Origin: CAYNWT01 sp964450955
GTDB lineage: Bacteria > Planctomycetota > Planctomycetia > Planctomycetales > Planctomycetaceae
DNA: 64,000 bases
Direction: 5' to 3'
NCBI GenBank assembly: GCA_964450955.1
Contig: CAYVFI010000028.1
Span: forward strand, 1-64,000
Shown one piece after another: positions 36,416 to 43,519 of the stretch. The notes under the pieces were generated by a model. It had not been told where the DNA came from. It made no database searches and worked only from the letters and a program-made list of their open reading frames with translations. Each line of letters begins with the position of its first letter. The stretch's first letter is position 1. Made by a program: the position numbers and the translations under genes.

Positions 36416-37695
36416 GCTCCGTTTTTCCCTTGGGCTGCGATCCGTTGAAGTTCTTCATAAGCGTCCGCGGCCGGATTGTCGGCAAAGTGCGCAGTGACCG
36501 CATCAAGTTCTTTCTTCGCCCTCATCAACTCCGGATCGTCAGCCTCGCGCCCCTCCTGCAACAGGGCGAAGTACTTTTGGGCGGCATCCTTGCGTCTCAA
36601 ATAACGATCGCTCGTGTAGGGCATCTCGACACCCTGCACATGTCGCGCGATCTCTTCGATGCCTCTATTGGCGTATTCGATCGGAGTTTCGCGATCAAGG
36701 TCCAAGAGTTGGTTGGGCTGAAGCGACTGAATGATGAACGGCGAGTGACTGGTCGCGATGAACTGAATCTTTGGAAACGTCCGCCTCAGGTCGTCCACAA
36801 CAGTCCGCTGCCACTTCGGATGTAGGTGTAGATCGAGTTCGTCAATCAGCACAATACCGTCGGTTTCCTGAAGTACTCGGTCTTCGAGGTGCGGATTCAT
36901 CCACGCCGCTCGGTATGCAATGTCAGCTACGAGTGAGAGCATAATGCGCTGCCCATCACTGAGAGTGTGGTACAGCCGCTCACTGCCATCCTCAAAGGTG
37001 ACGACAATCGACCGGTCTCTCACGCTGTAGTGCACCCGATCCGCCCCCGGAATACATGCTGCAATTGCTCCGGTGACAACTGATTGAAGTTGGCTGCGTG
37101 AGCCTTCCTGCAGGCTGATGAGCTCTTCTTCTTGCAACCAATGCTCCACATCCGCGAAGGCACCTTGATCAGTCATACAACCGTCGTAGCCATGGAGCCG
37201 AGAAAGCTCCAACTGCGTTCGATCCGATAGCCTCCGCACAGGCGCGGGCATTCTGTCCGCTGCGTACAAGGCCAGGACCGGCAGCGTGATTGGCGTGTTG
37301 GCCATCACCGCCTTGTGGGTTTCTGTTCGATAGCTTGTGTATGCCTGACCTTCCAAACGCAACTCACCGGCCTGGCACACAGTTTCGAGCAGTCTCCCCT
37401 GATGCTCGACTTTCGCTGTAGCGTACGCTGGCAACTGCTGTTCGAACCTCGTGGCGCGCCCGAGCGTTTGACGTGAAAGTCGAATCAACTCCTGGTCCAT
37501 CGAGTGCTGGTACCCAGTTTGAATCGTCTCCGATGAGAAATCGGCCAAAACAGACAACGCTGCCGCGGCTGCTTTAGCAACAGAGGACTTACCTGAACCG
37601 TTCTCCCCAATTACAAGCGTGAAGTCGCCGGGGAACTCAAAAATGCGTTTTTTGAACCCTTTGAAATTCGTGACGGAAAGAGACTCGATACGCAT
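36412..37695 (-). CDS. ptuA: AAA/ABC-type ATPase of Septu-like defence pair (PtuA-like)
   Basis: A 427-residue SMC/RecF-like ATPase. The start RIESLSVTNFKGF leads to Walker A GENGSGKSS (31-39), a signature-like LSDGQR (245-250), Walker B GIVLIDELDLHLHP (280-293) and the H-loop ATSHSPFII (314-322). It lacks a long coiled coil and a Toprim domain, so it is not OLD or RecF. The C-terminal 100 residues (VQGVEMPYTSDRYLRRKDAAQKYF) resemble the tail typical of retron/Septu ATPases. It is the first gene of a two-gene operon with the HNH nuclease; no reverse transcriptase or methylase is nearby, so a stand-alone Septu-type system is the best reading. Confidence 0.85.
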   Translation of the reverse strand: MRIESLSVTNFKGFKKRIFEFPGDFTLVIGENGSGKSSVAKAAAAALSVLADFSSETIQTGYQHSMDQELIRLSRQTLGRATRFEQQLPAYATAKVEHQGRLLETVCQAGELRLEGQAYTSYRTETHKAVMANTPITLPVLALYAADRMPAPVRRLSDRTQLELSRLHGYDGCMTDQGAFADVEHWLQEEELISLQEGSRSQLQSVVTGAIAACIPGADRVHYSVRDRSIVVTFEDGSERLYHTLSDGQRIMLSLVADIAYRAAWMNPHLEDRVLQETDGIVLIDELDLHLHPKWQRTVVDDLRRTFPKIQFIATSHSPFIIQSLQPNQLLDLDRETPIEYANRGIEEIARHVQGVEMPYTSDRYLRRKDAAQKYFALLQEGREADDPELMRAKKELDAVTAHFADNPAADAYEELQRIAAQGKNGA

Positions 37696-38059
37696 GGCTG
37701 CCTGCCGGATAAATCGTGGACTTCATTAATCATAGTACAGCCAGAACAGGCCGCCACTCAAACTCCACCTGGTCGTAGACCTCACTTCGCGAGATCTCGC
37801 AGCCAGGATCTAAAACACATTTTCACAGCCAGATACCCTGCGGAGTAGCCAGAATCGACGGTACCTCATCGACACTCAAGGTTACGGCATCGCGTCTACC
37901 TCTTACAAGACGGCTGGTTAGCAACACCACCAGTCGGTTCAATGCTCACAAACTCCGCAACTCGCAACGTCGCGACTCTAATCTATCCAGAGCAGGTCAA
38001 ATGCCGACGAAACTACTACACTCCACGCGTGGGCTTTCGACACTAGATTTGGCTAAACG
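37696..38059. other. intergenic region between ptuA-like and CNNM genes
   Basis: About 364 bases between divergent genes, so both promoters should lie here. The stretch 37728-37812 holds a remnant of a Uma2-type gene end (see separate entry). The remainder (about 37815-38059) shows no open frame or strong structure. Confidence 0.5.
37728..37812 (-). pseudogene. Uma2 family C-terminal remnant, copy 1
   Basis: Read on the minus strand this gives LDPGCEISRSEVYDQVEFEW before a stop. SEVYDQVEFE is the typical end of Uma2 (DUF820) endonuclease-fold proteins. Bases 37755-37786 match 39345-39376 at 30 of 32 positions. The stop codon of the other copy is TGG here. Only the tail remains. Confidence 0.55.
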
Positions 38060-39295
38060 ATGAACCGAAAACTGACAGTGTGCTTAGTCGTATTCCTGAC
38101 TGCGTTCGTTTTCACAGACGTCGCATTCGCTCAGGCCGTCCAGGATGCAGCCGACAAGGCTCCGACGGTGGTAAGCGAGGAACCCACCGGAGGAAGTGGC
38201 AATATCTCCGACCTGCTAATCTGCATCGTGTACGCCACGGTGGCTCTGGTATTCTCGTCACTGTGCAGCGTCGCCGAAGCCGTGCTGCTAAGTGTTTCGC
38301 CGTCTTACATCGGGAATCTCGAAAGTTCTGGCGACAAAAACGCGGGGAAGATCAAGAAAGTCAAGAAGGACGTTGACCGTTCCCTGGCTGCGATTCTCAC
38401 GCTAAACACAATTGCCCACACGCTTGGTGCTGGCGGCGCAGGAGCGTACGCGGCAGCGTATTTCGGCCCGGACTACGTCGGCGTCGCGATGGCCGTCTTA
38501 ACCCTGCTGATTTTGTTCGTTTCAGAGATCGTCCCCAAGACCATCGGCGCGTTGTACTGGCGGAAGCTCGCGCCGATGACGGCGACGTTTATTCAGGTTC
38601 TAAACTTCGTGTTGTACCCGTTCATCTTCGTTTCTGAACTCATCACGAAGATGCTATCCGGCGGTCACAGTCACCACGCTTTCTCACGCGATGAGTTCAC
38701 GGCGCTGGCGGGTATTGGAGCCGAAGGGGGACATCTGGATGAGAAAGAGTTCCGCATCCTGAAGAACCTGTTTCGGTTCCCGGACCTGTGCGTCGAAGAC
38801 ATCATGACTCCCAGCACAGTCGTGTTTGCGCTGGAGGAGGACATGACGGCTCACCAGGTACTGCAGGATCACGAACTCATCGCGTTTTCACGCATTCCCA
38901 TTTTCGCGGGCAGACGTGACAACATCACCGGGTTCATCCTGAAAGAGCAACTGCTGCTCGACGATGTCCGGAACAATGGAACCACCAAGCTCAAAGACCT
39001 GGAGAAACGCGACCTCCAGGTCGTGCTTGATGACACACGTCTGAGCACGGTTTTGGAAAAGCTCCTCGACAGCCGCGCTCACATTCTGCTGGTCGTCGAT
39101 AAGCACGGCGGCATGGAAGGCGTCGTCACGCTCGAAGACGTCGTCGAAACTCTCATTGGCATTGAGATTGTCGATGAGGCCGATCGCGAAGTCGACATGC
39201 GCAAGCTGGCTCGCCAGAAGTGGAGCCAGCGGATGGAAAGACTCGGAATCGATGTGAAGGAATTGACGCCAGAAAAACCGCCGGCAACACCGTGA
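38060..39295 (+). CDS. CNNM/CBS domain transporter (HlyC/CorC family)
   Basis: A 411-residue membrane protein. A signal or first membrane segment (LTVCLVVFLTAFVFTDVAFA) precedes the CNNM (DUF21) domain with about three further membrane helices (LICIVYATVALVFSSLCSVAEAVLL in part, AMAVLTLLILFVSEIVPKTI). The polar SEIVPKTIG motif is present. Two CBS domains follow (about 240-375; VEDIMTPSTVVFALEEDMT, VVDKHGGMEGVVTLEDVVETLIG). The C-terminal CorC_HlyC domain is absent. Such proteins are linked to Mg2+/Co2+ transport, with nucleotide sensing by CBS. It is flanked on both sides by Uma2 gene remnants. Confidence 0.93.
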   Translation: MNRKLTVCLVVFLTAFVFTDVAFAQAVQDAADKAPTVVSEEPTGGSGNISDLLICIVYATVALVFSSLCSVAEAVLLSVSPSYIGNLESSGDKNAGKIKKVKKDVDRSLAAILTLNTIAHTLGAGGAGAYAAAYFGPDYVGVAMAVLTLLILFVSEIVPKTIGALYWRKLAPMTATFIQVLNFVLYPFIFVSELITKMLSGGHSHHAFSRDEFTALAGIGAEGGHLDEKEFRILKNLFRFPDLCVEDIMTPSTVVFALEEDMTAHQVLQDHELIAFSRIPIFAGRRDNITGFILKEQLLLDDVRNNGTTKLKDLEKRDLQVVLDDTRLSTVLEKLLDSRAHILLVVDKHGGMEGVVTLEDVVETLIGIEIVDEADREVDMRKLARQKWSQRMERLGIDVKELTPEKPPATP

Positions 39296-39343
39296 GCCTC
39301 CGGTCGGTTCTTAGCCGACGATTCAAAACCGTCCCGCCAGCGC

Positions 39344-39553
39344 TCACTCAAACTGCACCTTGTCGTAGACCTCACTCATCGGCAGCGAAATCCCAAGGCT
39401 GACAATCTCAAGTACATGTTCGGTGCCGAAGAACTCACGCCACAGCCAGTCGCCATCGTCAGTGCGTCGGTGATGCTCGACGCGTGGTTCGCGCTGGTGA
39501 ACCACCAGGTAGTCCTGCAACGACGGAATCTGGCGGTAGTGTCCGATCAGAAG
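39344..39553 (-). pseudogene. truncated Uma2 family protein, copy 2
   Basis: This stretch encodes the C-terminal half of a Uma2/DUF820 protein: HYRQIPSLQDYLVVHQREPR, then DWLWREFFGTEHVLEIVSLG and SLPMSEVYDKVQFE. Uma2 proteins are about 190 residues with a PD-(D/E)XK fold whose catalytic strands lie before the HYRQIPSLQ segment. That part is missing; the open frame continues to 39649 with unrelated-looking residues. It is therefore a decayed gene. Uma2 genes are multicopy in planctomycetes and cyanobacteria. Confidence 0.75.
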
Positions 39554-39661
39554 CGCCGGCAGCACGTCTACGATCCATAGAAACCAACCGCATCGAACCA
39601 AATTGACCGCAGCTTCATACTCGGCACGTTCCTGGGGCCTATCCGGCAAGGGGCAACGAAC

Positions 39662-40867
39662 TCAGGCGGTCTTCGTTCGCCCCGGGTACACCTCTAGCGC
39701 CGCCGCTAGACAATCCATCGCTGCTTTCAAATCCTCACAGTTCAACACGTACGCGATACGCACCTCGTTCGAACCCAGACCTTCTGTCGCGTAGAAGCCG
39801 GCTCCTGGAGCCATCATCACGGTCGCGCCGTTGTGGTCGAACTCTTCCAGCATCCACGTGCAGAACTTCTCGGAATCATCAACCGGCAGTCGCACCATCG
39901 CGTAGAACGCACCGTTAACGTGCGGACACAAAACTCCGTCGATCGCATCCAAAGATTCCTTCAGGATGTTGCGGCGTTTGGCGTACTCGGTGACGTTCTT
40001 TTCGTAGTACGCGGGCGGAAGCTGGTACACAGCCGCCGCACCAATTTGTCCGTAAGTCGGAGGCGACAGCCGAGCCTGAGCCATTTTCAGAATCAAATCC
40101 ATCAGCTGCTTGTTGCGTGAAACAATGCAGCCAATCCGAGCACCGCAGGCGGAGAACCGTTTCGATATTGAATCGATCACAACAACGTTTTGTTCTGTCC
40201 CTTCTAGCTCCAACGTCGAAACATGCTGATCGTCGCCGTAAACAAACTCACGATAAACTTCATCCGCGATCAAAAACAAATCGTGCTTGATGGCCAAATC
40301 GCGTAGCTGCAACAACGCTTCCTTCGGATACAGAACACCGGTCGGATTGCCCGGGTTGCAAACCAAAATGGCGCGCGTGTTCGGAGTAATTTTCTCCTCA
40401 AACGCTTCCACTGACGGCAATGCAAAGTCGTCTTCGATGTCCGATGTCACCGGAACCACGCGTCCGTCGTTACCCAATGCAAACGATAAGTAGTTGGCGT
40501 AAAACGGTTCCGGCACAATCACTTCGTCGCCCGGATTCATGACCGCCGTGAACACGAAACTCAGTGCTTCCGACGCACCGGTCGTGACCATCACGTCGTC
40601 GAGTTCCAAGTTGTGGCCAAGCCGTCCGTAGTAGGCAGCAATCTGTTCCCGAAGTGGCAGGATTCCAGGCGAAGGGCTGTACGCGACCACTTTAATGTCC
40701 GCATCCTGAACCGCCTGAAAAAACTCGGGCGGCGTCTCAATATCAGGCTGGCCGATGTTCAAATGATAAACCTTCGTCCCACGCGCTTTCGCGCCATCGG
40801 CGTACGGAACCAACTTCCGAATCGGGGAAGCTGGCAGGTTGAGGGCTCGGTCGGAAAACTTTGGCAT
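39662..40867 (-). CDS. class I/II pyridoxal phosphate aminotransferase
   Basis: A 401-residue fold-type I aminotransferase of the aspartate aminotransferase group. The ATG at 40867 is used (MPKFSDRALNLPASPIRKL); frame to 41020 is rejected. Motifs YHLNIGQPDIETPPEFF, VTTGASEALSFVFTAV, NPGNPTGVLYPKEAL, LIADEVYREFVYGDD and the PLP lysine in SISKRFSACGARIGC are complete, as is the C-terminal VRIAYVLNCEDL with the carboxylate-binding Arg. It probably transfers an amino group between an amino acid and 2-oxoglutarate; the amino-acid specificity is not clear. It diverges from nadC. Confidence 0.92.
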   Translation of the reverse strand: MPKFSDRALNLPASPIRKLVPYADGAKARGTKVYHLNIGQPDIETPPEFFQAVQDADIKVVAYSPSPGILPLREQIAAYYGRLGHNLELDDVMVTTGASEALSFVFTAVMNPGDEVIVPEPFYANYLSFALGNDGRVVPVTSDIEDDFALPSVEAFEEKITPNTRAILVCNPGNPTGVLYPKEALLQLRDLAIKHDLFLIADEVYREFVYGDDQHVSTLELEGTEQNVVVIDSISKRFSACGARIGCIVSRNKQLMDLILKMAQARLSPPTYGQIGAAAVYQLPPAYYEKNVTEYAKRRNILKESLDAIDGVLCPHVNGAFYAMVRLPVDDSEKFCTWMLEEFDHNGATVMMAPGAGFYATEGLGSNEVRIAYVLNCEDLKAAMDCLAAALEVYPGRTKTA

Positions 40868-41035
40868 GAGTGGCTCTCTGAAAAATGGATCAGCGAAGTC
40901 TATCGTTCCACATTTGAATTTGAACAGCAGACGCCGCGCAAAACGGCCTGACAACCACAGGTTCCAACTCGCTTCAGGCTTCGGTACGATTCGGAACCGT
41001 CGCCCGTTTGCTTTAGCCATACCCGGAATCCCAAC

Positions 41036-41923
41036 GTGTCACTGCAGCTCACAGAGCCCGAACGCCAAATCGCCCGCGACATCGTCATCAAGGCGCTGGC
41101 CGAAGACCTGCGTGATGTCGGCGACCTCACCAGCCTGGCCGTGCTGCCTCCGGACATCGAAGCGACTGTCAATGTCGTGTGCCGCAAGCCCGGCCGACTT
41201 AGCGGCGTTCCCATCGCTCAGATTGTGTTCGAAGAAATGGATGCCGATGTCCAATGGAACGCAAAACTGAAAGACGGTGATGTCCTGGAACCGGGTTCAG
41301 TGATCGCGTCCATAACCGGCTCGGTCCGCTCGCTGCTTTCCGGCGAACGCACCGCGCTCAACTTCATGACGCACCTTAGCGGCGTCGCGACGCTGACCAG
41401 CCAGTTCACAGAACTCGTCAAAGGCACCAAAGCCGTCATTCTGGATACCCGCAAAACGCTGCCCGGATATCGCGATTTGCAAAAGTACGCCGTCCGCTGC
41501 GGCGGCGGGACCAACCACCGACGCGGCTTGTTTGACGCCATCCTGATCAAGGACAACCACCTGGCATTCCTTGATGAAAAAGACCGCGGTATCCCCGAAG
41601 TACTGGCCGCCGCGCGAAAGTTCTCTGACGAACACGGTGGGGTCGTCGTCGAAATCGAAGTCGATACGCTTGAGCAATTAGAACACGCCCTGCCCGCTTC
41701 GCCCGACATTGTCCTGTTGGACAACATGCCGCCGGCCGTGCTGCGACAAGCCGTCGCGATGCGAGACAAAGCCAACGCGTCAGTCCAACTGGAAGCCAGC
41801 GGTGGAGTAAACCTGGAGACGGTCAAAGCGATCGCTGAAAGCGGCGTCGACCGCATTAGCATCGGCGGGCTCACGCATTCCGCACCGACACTGGACATTG
41901 CGTTCGATTGGCCGAATAAGTAA
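41036..41923 (+). CDS. nadC: nicotinate-nucleotide diphosphorylase (carboxylating)
   Basis: A 295-residue quinolinate phosphoribosyltransferase, which makes nicotinate mononucleotide from quinolinate and PRPP in NAD synthesis. It starts with GTG at 41036. The N-terminal domain (EDLRDVGDLTSLAVLPPD) and the barrel motifs GERTALNFMTHLSGVAT, LDTRKTLPGYRDLQKYAV, CGGGTNHRRGLFDAILIKDN, VEIEVDTLEQLEHAL and DRISIGGLTHSAPTLD are all present and intact. No nadA or nadB is nearby. It faces the lactonase gene across a 313-base gap holding a perfect hairpin. Confidence 0.97.
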   Translation: MSLQLTEPERQIARDIVIKALAEDLRDVGDLTSLAVLPPDIEATVNVVCRKPGRLSGVPIAQIVFEEMDADVQWNAKLKDGDVLEPGSVIASITGSVRSLLSGERTALNFMTHLSGVATLTSQFTELVKGTKAVILDTRKTLPGYRDLQKYAVRCGGGTNHRRGLFDAILIKDNHLAFLDEKDRGIPEVLAAARKFSDEHGGVVVEIEVDTLEQLEHALPASPDIVLLDNMPPAVLRQAVAMRDKANASVQLEASGGVNLETVKAIAESGVDRISIGGLTHSAPTLDIAFDWPNK

Positions 41924-42236
41924 CGCGACTTCCAATCCAAAGCACTGTCCCACCCGAAAAAGGGCTGCCCGGTGATTGATGCGAACCGCGAACCGCTAAG
42001 TGAAAATCAAATCACTTCAATCCTTTAAGCACAAAAGACGATGTGGCGCGTTGCGACACTATTCGCAACATTCTTTGCAGTCTTTGCCAAACTAATCCGG
42101 ACGCTCAAGTTCCCAATTCTCGTCCAGCTTCGCATTGCGATGAGCGGATTAGCGATCGGCAGCCTGAACACGCTCAAGGCCAGTTTGTCACCGTTCCCGG
42201 TGACAACGAGCGGTCGCAGTGAACACGAACGGTCGC
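41924..42236. other. intergenic region between convergent nadC and lactonase genes
   Basis: About 313 bases with a perfect 9-bp hairpin at 42185-42206 (separate entry). Small open frames cross it on both strands but lack coding character and a plausible family, so I do not call a gene. Confidence 0.5.
42185..42206. terminator. perfect hairpin between convergent genes
   Basis: Arms TTGTCACCG and CGGTGACAA are separated by the loop TTCC. It lies between the 3' ends of nadC and the lactonase gene, about 30 bases after the latter's stop. No T-tract follows, so it is a possible bidirectional terminator only. Confidence 0.5.
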
Positions 42237-43364
42237 CTACTGCGACACCATCCGAATGCAAACCGGTCGGGGCACATCAATGCGCTGTCGCGTCTGACTT
42301 AACGCGCCAGTTTGCTGATCGATGGCAAAGACAACTATCGAATCGGACTTCTGATTCGCAGCCAGCAAAAACCTGCCTCCAGGTTCAATAAAGAAATTGC
42401 GAGGCTCTCGACCGCCGGTTGGTTCGTGTTCGACCTTCCGCAGCTTTCCGGTCGACTGGTCAACTCGAAACACAGCAATCGAATCGTGTCCGCGGTTCGA
42501 ACAGTACAGGAACCGACCGGACGGATGGACGCGAATCTCAGCCGTACCTTTGCGGCCAATAAACGCCTCCGGCAGCGTTTCGATGGTCTGCAGCCACTGC
42601 AGCTTTCCCTGCCCGGCGTCGTAATCGAACACCGTTACCGCCGCGGTAAGTTCGCTATTCACGTAAGCAAACCTGCCGCTCGGATGCCAGGCGAAATGTC
42701 GAGGTCCACCGCCAGGCTGAACACTGGTCGCTGCCGGTTCGTGAGTCGTCAGCAGCCCATTTTCTGCATCGAAGTCGTAAGCAAACACCCGGTCCGCTCC
42801 CAGATCCGCAGCGAACGCGACCTTGTTGTCGGCCGCCAGATTAATCGAATGCGCGTGCGGGGCTGTCTGCCTTTGGGCGTTAACACTTCGACCACGATGC
42901 CGAATCACAGAACTCGCCGCCGCCAGCGAACCGTCTTTCCGGATGGGCAGAACCGCAACGTTGCCGCCCATGTAATTGGCCAGCAAAACATTCCGCCCGG
43001 CTGCGTCCACAACCAGATGACACGGCGCATCGCCTTCAGATGATTGGCGGTTCACCAGTTTCAGCGTTCCATCAACATTCATCGCAAACGACTCAACCGC
43101 GCCGTTGCCGCCGCCAAGTTCATTCACCGCGTACAGAAATTTCTTTGTGGGATGGACGGCCAGGAACGAAGGATTGTTTGACTTCGCGGCCAGACCGACC
43201 AACTTCAAACTGCCCGAATCAGAATCCAACGTCGCAAGGTAGATACCCTCTGATTTGCTGTCGCCGGCCGTGTAGGTACCAATAAAAACGTTGTACTCTT
43301 CGGCAGACACAACGGCCGCAGGCAAACAAACCAAAGCAAAACAAACGTAGCTCAACCGACTCAT
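42237..43364 (-). CDS. lactonase family beta-propeller protein (6-phosphogluconolactonase-like)
   Basis: A 375-residue exported protein. The ATG at 43364 yields the signal peptide SRLSYVCFALVCLPAAVVSA; the frame to 43454 is rejected. It is a seven-bladed propeller of the YbhE/Pgl-type lactonase family: NVFIGTYTAGDSKSEGIYLA, NPSFLAVHPTKKFLYAVNEL, HAHSINLAADNKVAFAADLG, GGGPRHFAWHPSGRFAYV and GREPRNFFIEPGGRFLLAAN. The cytosolic relative hydrolyses 6-phosphogluconolactone; an exported planctomycete member more likely acts on another lactone or muconate-like ring. The substrate is unknown. Confidence 0.9.
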   Translation of the reverse strand: MSRLSYVCFALVCLPAAVVSAEEYNVFIGTYTAGDSKSEGIYLATLDSDSGSLKLVGLAAKSNNPSFLAVHPTKKFLYAVNELGGGNGAVESFAMNVDGTLKLVNRQSSEGDAPCHLVVDAAGRNVLLANYMGGNVAVLPIRKDGSLAAASSVIRHRGRSVNAQRQTAPHAHSINLAADNKVAFAADLGADRVFAYDFDAENGLLTTHEPAATSVQPGGGPRHFAWHPSGRFAYVNSELTAAVTVFDYDAGQGKLQWLQTIETLPEAFIGRKGTAEIRVHPSGRFLYCSNRGHDSIAVFRVDQSTGKLRKVEHEPTGGREPRNFFIEPGGRFLLAANQKSDSIVVFAIDQQTGALSQTRQRIDVPRPVCIRMVSQ

Positions 43365-43519
43365 GATGACACCCGATACGTGCAAAAGCCCGGCCCCAGT
43401 ATACGCCCATCCGGAGCCTCCGCCAGTTCCCATTCTCTGTGCACCATCAGCCATCGGTTCGGGCGAACCATCCGTCCAGCCTGCGAAGGGTAAACCTCAA
43501 TCGGGCAACTAAACCACGT

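Noticed and set aside
35527..38059. retron associated with the ATPase/HNH pair
   Set aside because: No reverse transcriptase gene or msr/msd-like inverted repeats lie on either side.
42041..42391. 116-codon frame between nadC and the lactonase gene
   Set aside because: Its second half overlaps the lactonase gene antisense, and the first half is only weakly hydrophobic with no ribosome site.
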